This document shows positions 45,502 through 54,758 of a stretch of DNA of 64,000 bases, one piece after another; position 1 is the first letter of the stretch, and every line of letters begins with the position of its first letter. The notes below the pieces were generated by a model. It did not search any database. It was given only the letters and a program-made list of their open reading frames with translations, and was not told the DNA's origin. Location: assembly GCF_002571225.1 (NCBI RefSeq), contig NZ_NVEC01000035.1, forward strand, positions 1 to 64,000. The letters run 5' to 3'. This DNA is from Bacillus sp. AFS059628. GTDB lineage: Bacteria; Bacillota; Bacilli; Bacillales; Bacillaceae_G. A program made the translations under genes and the position numbers.

Positions 45502-45768
45502 TTATATAAGTTCAAATAAAAATGAGCGTAGTTCTTCTGCAATTTCTTCAGTCATAGAAAATGCGTGCTCTAAGTAGCCTGGTTCGTTTAAATCGTCAGT
45601 GCCGATGATTGCAAATTTATTGCGCTGCATATCAAGGACAATTGTTTTACCGTAATGACGATCAGAGTATAAAAGCGCTAAATCATGACGCTCATTTTCT
45701 CCCATAAAGCTAACGAAACGCGTTTTTGTAGCGACAGTATCGTCGTACAGAAAGAAACGATCTTCCAT
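45502..45768 (-). CDS. DUF3055 family protein
   Basis: An 88-residue acidic soluble protein matching the DUF3055 (SAV0927-like) family: DRFFLYDDTVATKTRFVSFM, ENERHDLALLYSDRHYGKTI, VLDMQRNKFAIIGTDDLNEPGYLEHAF. Function unknown. The start is the ATG at 45768, 8 nt after AAAGGAG; another ATG at 45774 abuts that site. It is 16 nt downstream of glpX in the same direction, so they form an operon that ends at the terminator before the structured RNA. Confidence 0.85.
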   Translation of the reverse strand: MEDRFFLYDDTVATKTRFVSFMGENERHDLALLYSDRHYGKTIVLDMQRNKFAIIGTDDLNEPGYLEHAFSMTEEIAEELRSFLFELI

Positions 45769-45784
45769 ACACATGGCTCCTTTA

Positions 45785-46756
45785 TTAAATATCTAAGTTT
45801 AAGTGTGGCTTATGATCTAAATGGTGATGCGTTTTAATGAATCGTACTGTTCTTGTTTTGTAACGCATTACGATTGAATATGTTTCAGCTAAATCTCCGC
45901 CAAGGAATTTCACGCCGTCTAATAATTCACCAGCAGATACACCAGTTGCTGAGAAGATTGCGTCATCACCAGATACTAAATCATCTAACATAAGAAGTTG
46001 ACGTGGGTCTTCTAATCCCATTTCACGACAACGAGCTTCTTCTTCTTCGTTCATTGGAACTAAGCGAGCTTGCATTTCACCTTCAAGGCATTTTAATGCT
46101 GCTGCAGAAATAACACCTTCTGGAGCTCCACCAATACCTACGAATAAGTCGATACCTGTCCCAGGTAGTGCTGTTGCGATTGACGCACCAACATCACCAT
46201 CACCAAATAATTTTACGCGTGCACCTTTTGCACGAACACGATCAATAATATCTTGATGACGCTCACGTTCTTGAATGATAACCGTTAGATCGCGAATCTT
46301 TTTATTGTTAGCTTCTGCTACAATTTCAATTGTTTTTTCAATTGGATCATCTAAGCTAATTTTACCAGCTGCTTTTGGACCAACCGCGATTTTTTCCATG
46401 TACATATCAGGAGCATGAAGAAGGTTTCCTTTATCTGCGATTGCGATAACTGCCATTGCATTTGCAAGACCTTTTGCAACGATGTTTGTACCTTCTAATG
46501 GGTCAACGGCGATGTCTACTTCTGGACCGTTACCTGTTCCTAGTTCTTCACCAATATACAACATCGGTGCTTCATCAAGTTCTCCTTCACCAATTACAAC
46601 TGTACCTGCCATGTTTACTGAATCAAACATATCACGCATTGCTGTAGTTGCTGCATCATCTGCTTCGTTTTTCTTTCCGCGGCCCATCCACTGTGCGGAT
46701 GCTAATGCTGCTGCTTCTGTTACACGGACAATTTCTAGTGCGAGTTCACGTTCCAA
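45785..46756 (-). CDS. glpX: Class II fructose-1,6-bisphosphatase
   Basis: A 323-residue GlpX-type FBPase for gluconeogenesis. Metal and substrate motifs are clear: [50 protein letters not shown] and [23 protein letters not shown] start at 46756 behind TTGGAGGAATGAAATC; the ATG in between is out of frame. It is first of a two-gene operon with DUF3055. No other gluconeogenic or glycerol gene is adjacent. Confidence 0.94.
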   Translation of the reverse strand: MERELALEIVRVTEAAALASAQWMGRGKKNEADDAATTAMRDMFDSVNMAGTVVIGEGELDEAPMLYIGEELGTGNGPEVDIAVDPLEGTNIVAKGLANAMAVIAIADKGNLLHAPDMYMEKIAVGPKAAGKISLDDPIEKTIEIVAEANNKKIRDLTVIIQERERHQDIIDRVRAKGARVKLFGDGDVGASIATALPGTGIDLFVGIGGAPEGVISAAALKCLEGEMQARLVPMNEEEEARCREMGLEDPRQLLMLDDLVSGDDAIFSATGVSAGELLDGVKFLGGDLAETYSIVMRYKTRTVRFIKTHHHLDHKPHLNLDI

Positions 46757-46903
46757 GATTTCATTCCTCCAATTTCAAAAATCATACAAATATAACTATA
46801 ACAAATAACGGAGAAAAGGTGAATTCGAAAAATTGTCGATTTTTTCAGAAGAAAGCGTTACAATTAAAATGTAAATGCTTTAATTTCCAGGTAGGTGACA
46901 TTC

Positions 46904-47344
46904 ATGTATTTTGTAGACAGAAAGAAAATAGAACAAATGCTAGTATGTTTAGAACGAGCAACAAATACATTTCAAGAGAAAAAGATATATGAAACCGAGT
47001 TTGAATTTTACGCATTAGAACGCATAGCTCATCTAATGATTGATACTGTATTAGATGTAGGGAATGCGATGATTGATGGATTTATTATGCGCGATCCAGG
47101 AAGTTATGAAGATATTATCGATATTTTGATGGACGAGCGAGTGATAAGTGCAGAAGAAGGGCAAGGCATGAAAGAAGTGATTCTTCTTCGAAAAATGCTT
47201 ACGCAAGATTATATTCAAATGAATCATGATGAATTATATAAGACGATTCAAAAACATATTGCAGTGGTAGAGAAATACCCAGCAAATATTCGCAGTTATT
47301 TAGAGAAGGAATTAGGACCTGTATCTGCATTTGTACCAGAATAA
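46904..47344 (+). CDS. yutE: HepT-like DUF86 protein YutE
   Basis: A 146-residue all-helical DUF86 (HepT-like) protein: YFVDRKKIEQMLVCLERATN, then FYALERIAHLMIDTVLDVGNAMI and FIMRDPGSYEDIIDILMDE. HepT proteins act as toxins with MNT antitoxins, but no MNT gene is adjacent and the RxxxxHxY toxin motif is not obvious, so a housekeeping role is more likely for this conserved gene. GGTAGGTGACATTC precedes the ATG. It is followed by its own terminator. Confidence 0.85.
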   Translation: MYFVDRKKIEQMLVCLERATNTFQEKKIYETEFEFYALERIAHLMIDTVLDVGNAMIDGFIMRDPGSYEDIIDILMDERVISAEEGQGMKEVILLRKMLTQDYIQMNHDELYKTIQKHIAVVEKYPANIRSYLEKELGPVSAFVPE

Positions 47345-47349
47345 TTATG

Positions 47350-47391
47350 CTTATAAGATCCCCAAGGTACCTATTTGGGGATCTTATATTG
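47350..47391 (+). terminator. Terminator after yutE
   Basis: TATAAGATCCCCAA and TTGGGGATCTTATA stem. Confidence 0.85.
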
Positions 47392-47423
47392 TATGTGAGA
47401 AAGAAAAGGGAGAAGGTTGAAAC

Positions 47424-48056
47424 ATGGGGGAAGCACGTACGACGAAAGATGAAATTGTTCAATTGTTGAAAGTAAAGGGAGAGCATACGGTAGCGGAACT
47501 AGCAGACGTTTTAGAGATTACAGAAATGGCAATCCGAAGACATTTAAGTAATCTTGAGAAAGATGGTTTTATCTATTCCAAGATGGTAAGGCAACATGTC
47601 GGAAGACCAACTTATTTGTATGGATTAAGTGAAAAGGGAGAAGATACATTCCCGAAAGAGTATAAGCAATTTGCGATTGATATGCTAGAAGATTTAGCTC
47701 GAATGGGTGATGAAAAAATACTTCGCTACGTTTTAAAAGAGAGAACGAAGCGAATGGAAGAACAGTTGCAAAAACGAGTGAGTAATCAAAAGAATTTAGC
47801 ATATAAAGTGCAAGAGATAGCGGCTATGCAAGAGAAAAATGGTTATATGGTTCAAATAAAGAGAGATGGAGAGAACTCTTTCGTAATTGAAAAACAAAAC
47901 TGTCCGTTAAAGGAAATTGCAGAGAGATTCCCGCAAGTATGCGAAGATGAAAAAGAGATGTATAAGCGTTTATTTGCAGGAGCAGATGTAAAGACATTAG
48001 CAAATATGTGTGAGGGCGATTGTAGTTGTTCTTACCAAGTAAAAGAGAAAAAATGA
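47424..48056 (+). CDS. Winged-helix regulator with C-terminal Cys cluster (SufR-like)
   Basis: A 210-residue regulator. The DeoR/ArsR-like N-terminal HTH is VAELADVLEITEMAIRRHLS, and the wing ends RQHVGRPTYLYGLSEKGEDTFP. The C-terminal part has QNC-x12-C (about residues 159 and 172) then C-x3-C-x-C in MCEGDCSCSY. Cys spaced by 12 is a hallmark of SufR-type Fe-S sensors that repress suf genes. A Fe-S or metal-sensing role is therefore likely, but the ligand set is not identical to SufR. AAGGGAGAAGG precedes the ATG. Targets unknown. Confidence 0.82.
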   Translation: MGEARTTKDEIVQLLKVKGEHTVAELADVLEITEMAIRRHLSNLEKDGFIYSKMVRQHVGRPTYLYGLSEKGEDTFPKEYKQFAIDMLEDLARMGDEKILRYVLKERTKRMEEQLQKRVSNQKNLAYKVQEIAAMQEKNGYMVQIKRDGENSFVIEKQNCPLKEIAERFPQVCEDEKEMYKRLFAGADVKTLANMCEGDCSCSYQVKEKK

Positions 48057-48163
48057 ACGTTATGGGGCGCTTTTAGGTAAAGCGTTTTTTTCTTTGGAAA
48101 AAGCGGGTAATATAAGAGTGGTATGATAAGGTGAGAACGTTAGCATAGAAGGAGAGACATAAT

Positions 48164-48928
48164 ATGTATAAAGGTTACTTAATTGACTTAGACGGTACGA
48201 TGTATCGCGGTGAAGAACAAATTGAAGAAGCGAGCGACTTCGTAAAAGCATTAGGAGAGCGCGGCATTCCTTATTTATTCGTTACGAATAACTCAACGCG
48301 TAAACCAGAACAAGTGGCAGAAAAACTTGTTCGTTTCGATATTCCAGCGGAAGCAGAGCAAGTATTCACAACGAGTATGGCGACAGCGAACTTCATTTAT
48401 GAACGTAAACAAGACGCAACTGTATATATGATTGGTGAAGAAGGCTTGCATGATGCACTTGTGGAAAAAGGATTTGAACTTGTGGATGAAAATCCTGATT
48501 TCGTTGTTGTTGGTTTAGATCGTGACATCACATATGAAAAGTTAGCAAAAGCGTGTCTTGCTGTGCGTAACGGCGCAACGTTTATTTCCACAAATGGAGA
48601 CATTGCCATTCCGACTGAGCGCGGATTATTACCAGGTAACGGCTCATTAACATCAGTTGTAGCAGTATCAACAGGTGTGGATCCAATCTTTATCGGAAAA
48701 CCAGAATCAATCATTATGGAACAAGCTTTAAAAGTACTTGGCATAGAAAAAGATGAAGCATTAATGGTTGGGGATAACTACGATACAGACATTTTAGCAG
48801 GAATAAATGCTGGTATGCATACCCTTCTTGTCCACACAGGAGTCACAACTGTGGAGAAGTTAACAGAATATGAAGTACAACCAACGCAAGTTGTGCATAA
48901 CTTGACGGAGTGGATTGAGAAGATGTAA
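48164..48928 (+). CDS. yutF: HAD-superfamily phosphatase YutF (NagD type)
   Basis: A 254-residue TIGR01457-type HAD hydrolase. The nucleophile motif is YLIDLDGTMYRG, motif II VTNNSTRKP, the Lys IFIGKPES and the acidic motif MVGDNYDTDI. The C2B cap between motifs II and III resembles NagD. Such enzymes dephosphorylate sugars or nucleotides. GAAGGAGAGACATA precedes the ATG. Order yutD-yutE-yutF is as in B. subtilis apart from inserted genes. Confidence 0.93.
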   Translation: MYKGYLIDLDGTMYRGEEQIEEASDFVKALGERGIPYLFVTNNSTRKPEQVAEKLVRFDIPAEAEQVFTTSMATANFIYERKQDATVYMIGEEGLHDALVEKGFELVDENPDFVVVGLDRDITYEKLAKACLAVRNGATFISTNGDIAIPTERGLLPGNGSLTSVVAVSTGVDPIFIGKPESIIMEQALKVLGIEKDEALMVGDNYDTDILAGINAGMHTLLVHTGVTTVEKLTEYEVQPTQVVHNLTEWIEKM

Positions 48929-48930
48929 TG

Positions 48931-48968
48931 AAAAGCAGGTAACCGGAATAGGTTACCTGCTTTTTTTA
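48931..48968 (+). terminator. Terminator after yutF
   Basis: AAGCAGGTAACC and GGTTACCTGCTTTTTTT stem-loop. Confidence 0.93.
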
Positions 48969-49040
48969 TGCATAATTGCATATTCGCTGTCGTTATATAA
49001 AATGTAAAATTTATATGTAATGATACAAGGGGGAATCAGC

Positions 49041-49571
49041 GTGTACTGGATGTCATGTATTATGTTTGTTTTTACATTATGTGTTTTGTTTTTTGTTCTG
49101 TGGAAGATATATAAAATAAATGAAATGAAAAAAAGCGCAGGAAAACTCATTGCAATGTATCCTCGGGTGAAAAGACGTTGGATTGCATTACTTGGACCAA
49201 CATATTTCATTGGACAATGTATGTATATATATGCTCAGTACGTAAGTGGCGATATTGATACAGTTGACCAGTTTCTCATTCAGCTAGGTATTCATGCTGT
49301 AGCAAGTTGTTTTATGATTTTAATAGCTATTCATCTTATTAAAAGTGTACAAATATATGAAAAAGGTGTAGTAGACGGATTAAACTTTTATTCATACGAA
49401 GAATTAAAAGGCTATAAAACATCAACATGGGAAAATCCAAAAGAAAATATATTTTTATATCGCGGGCGAGAAAAAATGAATGACAATGTAAATTTACTTA
49501 TTAGACAGGAAGATATGAATGAATTAGAAAACATTCTTCAAAGATATATTCCGAAATTAATGATGAAATAA
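49041..49571 (+). CDS. Membrane protein, unknown
   Basis: A 176-residue protein with a first membrane helix (about 2-23), a basic loop, two further helices (about 53-70 and 86-106, IQLGIHAVASCFMILIAI) and a soluble C-terminal domain (YEELKGYKTSTWENPKENIF, LLIRQEDMNELENILQRY) that resembles DUF5673-like PH-type tails. No enzymatic motif. The GTG at 49041 follows AAGGGGGAATCAGC; the ATG at 49020 lies ahead of that site. Inserted between yutF and yutG relative to B. subtilis. Confidence 0.7.
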   Translation: MYWMSCIMFVFTLCVLFFVLWKIYKINEMKKSAGKLIAMYPRVKRRWIALLGPTYFIGQCMYIYAQYVSGDIDTVDQFLIQLGIHAVASCFMILIAIHLIKSVQIYEKGVVDGLNFYSYEELKGYKTSTWENPKENIFLYRGREKMNDNVNLLIRQEDMNELENILQRYIPKLMMK

Positions 49572-49605
49572 AAAACTCCGGTTTTAACAACCGGAGTTTT
49601 TTATT
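49570..49605. terminator. Bidirectional terminator
   Basis: AAACTCCGGTT and AACCGGAGTTTTTT stem between convergent genes. Confidence 0.92.
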
Positions 49606-50185
49606 AGAATGCACGATTCACAACATCTTTAACTTCTTCAAGATATTGCTTACGCACACTATTATCCACAGAAGGAACACTTGTATAGAATGTATGCTCA
49701 ATTGTTTCAATACCTGTAAATTCAAAAATACCAACATCTGTTGTTTTCTTCATTGCTTCAAACATACCGCCTGCTGTGTATGCTTCTTTCGTATTTCCCA
49801 TTGTAGATAATAATAAGCCTTTTTTACCGCTTAATAACTTCTCAATACCATTTTCACCGTAAGCATAAGCAAAGCCGTGGCTAAATACACGGTCAACGTA
49901 TCCTTTTAAAATAGCAGGAAGTCCCGCCCACCAAACTGGATAAATGAATGTAATGCTATCGGCCCAAGAGATATACTCTTGCTCTTCTTTAATATCTTCT
50001 GGTGTGTTTCCTTGAGAAAATGAGATGAAATCGGAAGCGCCTAATACTGGATTGAAGTTTAACTCGTATAGATCGCGAACGCGTACTTCATGACCTTTTT
50101 CTTCTAATTCACTTTTTACCGTTTCTAAAATCGCATGGTTGAAGCTTTCTGTATTTGGGTGTGCATAAACGATTACATGTTTCAT
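49604..50185 (-). CDS. Flavodoxin-fold NAD(P)H quinone oxidoreductase
   Basis: A 193-residue FMN-dependent oxidoreductase of the NQO1/KefF/YwrO type: KHVIVYAHPNTESFNHAILE at the N-terminus, YPVWWAGLPAILKGYVDRVF around the active site and GKKGLLLSTMGNTKEAYTAG in the flavin loop. It likely reduces quinones or nitro compounds with two electrons. AGGAGGAAGAAC precedes the ATG. It is divergent from the ABC exporter operon, separated by 221 nt. Confidence 0.92.
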   Translation of the reverse strand: MKHVIVYAHPNTESFNHAILETVKSELEEKGHEVRVRDLYELNFNPVLGASDFISFSQGNTPEDIKEEQEYISWADSITFIYPVWWAGLPAILKGYVDRVFSHGFAYAYGENGIEKLLSGKKGLLLSTMGNTKEAYTAGGMFEAMKKTTDVGIFEFTGIETIEHTFYTSVPSVDNSVRKQYLEEVKDVVNRAF

Positions 50186-50406
50186 TGTTCTTCCTCCTAT
50201 TTGTGAATAGTTTTTTATTTATGTAACTATTATGGTTACCTCTGTTGTGAGAGTCAACTTTTTTGGCGTGAGAAATAAAGCGGAAATGTAATCAGATAAT
50301 ATTGGATACATGTTAGTATGTGACAAAAAAATACAAAAAAGTAGGGATTTTGCATTTTTGAATAGAATATATAGATTGGTAAATAGAGAGAGAAGGGGAT
50401 ATCGGG

Positions 50407-51195
50407 ATGAATATTATTGAAATTGAAAGGTTAGAAAAATCATTTGAGATTGGGGATAGTAAAGTAAAGATATTAAAAGGTATTAATCTTCAAATTCAAA
50501 AAGGAGATTTCGTTTGTATTATGGGGGCAAGTGGTTCAGGAAAAACAACTTTATTGCAGCTATTAGGTGGATTAGATATTCCATCGGTAGGTAGTATTCG
50601 AGTTGATGGTACAGAGATTTCAACGTTAAAAGAAAAAGAGCTCGCTTTATTTAGAAGGCATAAAATCGGTTTTATTTTTCAGCAGTTTAATTTGATTCCA
50701 GTGTTTAGTGCAGAAGAGAATGTAGGGTTACCGTTACTGTTAGATAATGTCTCGCAAAAGAAGGCAACGGTGACGGCAACTCGTTTATTAGAACTCGTCG
50801 GGCTAAAGGGAAAAGAAAAGCATTTACCAGCGCAATTATCAGGCGGGCAACAGCAAAGGGTTGCAATCGCAAGAGCTTTTGCAAATGAGCCGGCAATTAT
50901 ATTAGCGGATGAGCCAACAGGGGCATTAGACTCAGAAAATAGCAAAAATATCATCGCGGCACTTCGAAATGCGTGTGATGAGTTAGGGCAAACAGCTGTC
51001 GTTGTAACGCACGACCCGTTCGTAGCGGCTCATGCTGATAAAGTTGTTTTCTTATTAGATGGTGAAGTAATTCATGAACATGCTGAAAGTAAAGGGTGGA
51101 AGTTTCGAAATATCCCACAACAAGTTACTCACATTCAAGAGATTATGAATCGCCACTTTAAAGTAGGGGGTAAAGGTGATGCGATGGGTAATTAA
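50407..51195 (+). CDS. MacB-type ABC transporter ATP-binding protein
   Basis: A 262-residue ATPase of the MacB/LolD (antimicrobial peptide exporter) class. Walker A is MGASGSGKTTLLQ, signature LSGGQQQRVAIA and Walker B IILADEPTGALDSENS. AGAGAAGGGGATATCGGG precedes the ATG. It overlaps the permease by 17 nt. No two-component sensor or peptide gene is adjacent, so the cargo (drug, lipoprotein or peptide) is unknown. Confidence 0.93.
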   Translation: MNIIEIERLEKSFEIGDSKVKILKGINLQIQKGDFVCIMGASGSGKTTLLQLLGGLDIPSVGSIRVDGTEISTLKEKELALFRRHKIGFIFQQFNLIPVFSAEENVGLPLLLDNVSQKKATVTATRLLELVGLKGKEKHLPAQLSGGQQQRVAIARAFANEPAIILADEPTGALDSENSKNIIAALRNACDELGQTAVVVTHDPFVAAHADKVVFLLDGEVIHEHAESKGWKFRNIPQQVTHIQEIMNRHFKVGGKGDAMGN

Positions 51196-53752
51196 GTATG
51201 CAGTAAAATCGATGAAACAAAATTGGCTGCGAAATATGTTGATTGCTCTCGGTGCAGCTTTAGGTGTTATGTTAGCAACGATGTTATTGCTAGGTAATCA
51301 ATCAGTAGAGAAAAGTGTGAAGGAACAAGTAATAACCCGGTATGGAGATTATAATTTACAATTTGGCTATATAAAAAACGATATGTATTTAAATAATGAA
51401 AGTTTAAAAGGAATAGATGGCTTAGGAAATGCTGAGAAAATATCAAAAGCACTTATACCATATCCTTTTCCGCATTATAAAGAGCTATCGGGAAAACCGT
51501 CCTATTGGGGTGTTGAGCAAGATTCTCCAGAAATGCATTCTTATAAAATAGTAGAAGGGCGATATCCGAAAGAAGGTGCTGAGGTAGCACTGACAAAAGG
51601 GTATACAGATCGTGAAAATATAAGAGTAGGAGATACGATTAAGTTGCCATTCCCGCAGCATGGAGAAAAGACTGTGAAAGTCGTCGGGATTTTAAATCCG
51701 CCGTTAATGGCAGCAATGGGGCATAGTGCTTATTTTCCGATCCATTGGCTTCAAAAAGAATTAAATCTACCAAATCAATTCAATCTCGTTCAAGTGAAAA
51801 CAGCCGATGTAAATGTGAAAAGAGCAATTGCTTTTGATGTACATAAAAAGATTGAGAATATAAAGGTGGACCAACGTACTTATGTTGATAAGGCATTTGA
51901 ACGATTAAATGTAATGAAGCCGTTAATTTTTAGTTTAGGTGGTATTGCTTTATTTGTTGTAGCTCTTTTAATAATGGGAAGCTTCTTCTTATCTGTTAGA
52001 AGTCGATTTAAGCAGTGGGCATTATTACGTGCGCTCGGTAGCAATCCAAATCAAATTATATTAGTCGTTTTATTAGAGGCTTTATGCATCGGAGCAATCG
52101 GATCGCTAGCAGGAGTTATTCTTGGGGCAGGTACGCAAACAATTGCCGCATCGTTCATTAACGAATGGGTGAATATTGAGGGGACAGGGAAAGCATCATT
52201 CTCGATTTCAGGTGAGATTTTACTCATTACGTTTTTACTAGGCATTGTTATGTCTGTCATAGGGGCCATTATACCAGCTTTCATGGTTAGAAAGATTCCG
52301 CCAGTTCAAGCACTTCGGCCAGGTCTTCCTAGTAATGAGAAAAAAGAAAAAAGGTGGAGTACTTTTAGCCTTAGCATTTTAATCATTGGTACTGTGATTG
52401 GACTAGCAGGTAGCGTATTAGAGGAGTATATTGGTTTTAATCCAAGTGCGATAGGAGCGCTTTTATTTGCGGTCGGTTTGTTATTGGCCATTCCGTTATT
52501 TATTCGCGTAATAGCACCAGTGATTGCAAAACCATTTCAAATGATATTACGAGTTGAAACGACGATTAGTAGCCGGAATGTAATTCGTAATCGGAATAAG
52601 GCAGCTGTGTCGGTTGCTATACTAGCATTTGGTTTTATGTTAGCACTTGTTGGAACGATGTATGTAAATTCTATGTATGAAGGTATGAAAAAAGGGTTAC
52701 AAAAACATTTACCAGCTGATTTAGTAATAAGAATTCCAATAGAGTCGCAAAGTACCGAAGTATTACCATTTAGTTGGATGGAGAAGATTAAAAAAATAGA
52801 TGGTGTAGAAGAGAGCGTAGCAAATGTTACTGACTTTACAGCGAAGCTTATAAATTATGATTTTAAAAAAGCGGATCAAGAGTGGTATGAACATGCAAGG
52901 AAAAATGGTTTTGAATATGATGGGATAGAGGTTGTGGGGAATGATATTGTTGCTTATCAAAAAGTAACGAAAGCGAAAGTGATTACAGGACAAGAGTTAA
53001 ATAAGCCATTACAAGATGGTGAGGGAGTCGTTACGAAGAGAACTGCTAAAACATTAGGGATTCAGTTGCATGATACAATTGAAGTACAAGGGAAAGGAAA
53101 AGAAAAACAAACGATTAAAGTCGTTTCGATTATTGAGCAAGGATTAAGGGGAAGAGGATTAGACATTTTCGTAAATGAACAATGGGTTCGTGATAAGTTT
53201 CACGTGCAAGGCTATGAAGCAATTCAAGTTATGACAAATTCTAATCAATCATTTGAAGAGATTAAGAAGCAAGTAAAAGACATTACAAAGAATAAAGAGA
53301 ATGTAGAAGTTATAAACAGTTATGATTTATTGAAAGAACAAGAGCAGTTATTATCGCAAATGATGATGTTAATTCGCTTGTTAGTTGTAATTGTTTTCAT
53401 TATTTCTGGCATAGGATTAATGAATGCAATTGTCGCAAGTTTGCATGAAAGACGTGCTGAAATTAGTATGATTCGTGCGGTAGGAGCTATTCCGAAGCAA
53501 ATGAGACGGATCGTTTTATTAGAGGGAACTTTACTTGGAGCGATAGCTGGTTGTATCGGCATCTTTGGTGGGATTCTGTTTAGCTATATCGTGTTATCAA
53601 GCTTAGAGTTAACGGTCATTATTATTCCGTATAATCAAGTTGTCATACTGGCTCTAGCTAGCGTGATGCTTGGAGCAGGCGCAGCACTGATTGCTTCATT
53701 ACAAGTAAGAAAATTTAAATTAAGTGATACTTTAAAGGAGTTATCAGCATAA
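51179..53752 (+). CDS. FtsX/MacB-type ABC permease
   Basis: An 857-residue permease. An N-terminal helix (about 15-37) and an extracellular MacB periplasmic-like domain are followed by a first FtsX domain (about 255-375, three helices). Further helices and a second MacB-like extracellular domain (about 490-720) precede a final FtsX domain (about 745-855). This ten-helix double-FtsX layout is typical of single-protein permeases in Firmicutes for peptide export or detoxification. The ATG at 51179 follows AGGGGGTAAAGGTG within the ATPase gene. Confidence 0.92.
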   Translation: MRWVIKYAVKSMKQNWLRNMLIALGAALGVMLATMLLLGNQSVEKSVKEQVITRYGDYNLQFGYIKNDMYLNNESLKGIDGLGNAEKISKALIPYPFPHYKELSGKPSYWGVEQDSPEMHSYKIVEGRYPKEGAEVALTKGYTDRENIRVGDTIKLPFPQHGEKTVKVVGILNPPLMAAMGHSAYFPIHWLQKELNLPNQFNLVQVKTADVNVKRAIAFDVHKKIENIKVDQRTYVDKAFERLNVMKPLIFSLGGIALFVVALLIMGSFFLSVRSRFKQWALLRALGSNPNQIILVVLLEALCIGAIGSLAGVILGAGTQTIAASFINEWVNIEGTGKASFSISGEILLITFLLGIVMSVIGAIIPAFMVRKIPPVQALRPGLPSNEKKEKRWSTFSLSILIIGTVIGLAGSVLEEYIGFNPSAIGALLFAVGLLLAIPLFIRVIAPVIAKPFQMILRVETTISSRNVIRNRNKAAVSVAILAFGFMLALVGTMYVNSMYEGMKKGLQKHLPADLVIRIPIESQSTEVLPFSWMEKIKKIDGVEESVANVTDFTAKLINYDFKKADQEWYEHARKNGFEYDGIEVVGNDIVAYQKVTKAKVITGQELNKPLQDGEGVVTKRTAKTLGIQLHDTIEVQGKGKEKQTIKVVSIIEQGLRGRGLDIFVNEQWVRDKFHVQGYEAIQVMTNSNQSFEEIKKQVKDITKNKENVEVINSYDLLKEQEQLLSQMMMLIRLLVVIVFIISGIGLMNAIVASLHERRAEISMIRAVGAIPKQMRRIVLLEGTLLGAIAGCIGIFGGILFSYIVLSSLELTVIIIPYNQVVILALASVMLGAGAALIASLQVRKFKLSDTLKELSA

Positions 53753-53759
53753 AAGATTG

Positions 53760-53846
53760 CTATACCCCGCTCATACAAAGAACAAAGAAAACAAATAAAA
53801 TGATAACAATACCAATGCCGAAGTTAAATAAGAGAGTACTATCCAT
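53760..53846 (-). CDS. 28-residue hydrophobic peptide
   Basis: MDSTLLFNFGIGIVIILFVF followed by FVLCMSGV and stop: a single membrane helix. AAGGAGGTTACATAGT, a perfect Shine-Dalgarno, lies before the ATG. It is antisense to the 3' leader of the exporter transcript. Such tiny membrane peptides are common in spore-formers or as regulators of transporters. I do not recognise a family, but start, site and composition argue for translation. Confidence 0.6.
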   Translation of the reverse strand: MDSTLLFNFGIGIVIILFVFFVLCMSGV

Positions 53847-53872
53847 ACTATGTAACCTCCTTGTTTGAAAGT

Positions 53873-53904
53873 AAAAAGCACTCTAGCCAAGAGTGCTTTT
53901 TTAT
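53873..53904. terminator. Terminator downstream of the ABC exporter
   Basis: AAAAGCACTCT and AGAGTGCTTTTTT stem-loop. Confidence 0.88.
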
Positions 53905-54255
53905 TTTGAGTCTACTTCAAAACTTTGAGAAAAGGACTCATGCATGTAAAGAGTTACATTATTTTATGTGTTTATGCTTTGAAATGAGTAAGTCCTTGTC
54001 AGGTATAGAAAAAAAGACACTCTTTTGAGTGTCTTTAACGATGACAAAATGTGCCAATTGCTTGAGTTTGATAAGGCGCTAATATCCGTTTTAACGCCTT
54101 TTCTTTGATCAAGAAGTGTAACAACAGCGATTCAAATAAATTGTACCATTTGTTTTATAGCTGTGCGTATGTAATTCTGCATATTGCAATTAGAGGGAAA
54201 TGAGGCACGAAAAATGAATGAGTATATATAGAATATTCGATTAGGAGAGATAAGG
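53905..54255. other. Gene-free stretch with three hairpins
   Basis: AAGGACTCAT (about 53934) can pair with ATGAGTAAGTCCTT (about 53984-53997) across about 45 nt. AAGACACTC/GAGTGTCTT (about 54012-54036) is terminator-like. AAGGCG/CGCCTT (about 54074-54103) is a weaker one. No ORF with a ribosome binding site is seen before the acetyltransferase. Confidence 0.5.
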
Positions 54256-54735
54256 ATGGATATACATAAGTTAACGGTAGAAGAAGCAAATGAGATAAAT
54301 ACGTGGACGTACGAAGAAACTTATAATTTATATAGTTTTTCAGGCGAGGAAGAAGTAATAGAAGAATTATTAGATGGGACGTATTATGGTTGTTGTGACG
54401 ATAAGGGAGAGTTTATCGGCTATTTTTGTTTTGGGGAAAATGCACAAGTACCAGGGGGAAGAGATGCTCATTTATATGGTGGAGAAGATGTAATTGATAT
54501 CGGACTTGGCATGAAGCCGGCGTTAACAGGGAAAGGGCTGGGGAAAATGTTTTTTCAAGCTGGGATAGCCTTTGCTGTTAAAGAATTTAAGCCGAAAACG
54601 TTTCGACTTAGTGTAGCGACATTTAATACAAGAGCGATTGCGCTTTATAAAAACATAGGTTTTCAGCAAGGCCCTATTTTTTTGAGCCGTGGAAGAGAAT
54701 TTATGCTTATGGAATACGAAAGACCGTCAGTATGA
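54256..54735 (+). CDS. GNAT family N-acetyltransferase
   Basis: A 159-residue GNAT protein. The acetyl-CoA loop is ALTGKGLGKMFFQAGIAFAV (GxGxG/A type), followed by RLSVATFNTRAIALYKNIGF, the family's C-terminal strand-helix. The N-terminal part (VIEELLDGTYYGCCDDKGEFIGYFCFG) fits the fold. The substrate is unknown. GATTAGGAGAGATAAGG precedes the ATG. It is alone, convergent with yutG. Confidence 0.9.
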   Translation: MDIHKLTVEEANEINTWTYEETYNLYSFSGEEEVIEELLDGTYYGCCDDKGEFIGYFCFGENAQVPGGRDAHLYGGEDVIDIGLGMKPALTGKGLGKMFFQAGIAFAVKEFKPKTFRLSVATFNTRAIALYKNIGFQQGPIFLSRGREFMLMEYERPSV

Positions 54736-54753
54736 AACTGACGGTTTTTCGTA
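54721..54753. terminator. Terminator after acetyltransferase
   Basis: ACCGTCAGT and ACTGACGGTTTTT stem overlapping the stop codon. Confidence 0.88.
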
Positions 54754-54758
54754 TTTTA

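Noticed and set aside
46904-47344. HepT-MNT toxin-antitoxin pair
   Set aside because: yutE is HepT-like, but no MNT gene is adjacent; the nucleotidyltransferase at 57.6 kb is a larger AadA-like protein far away.
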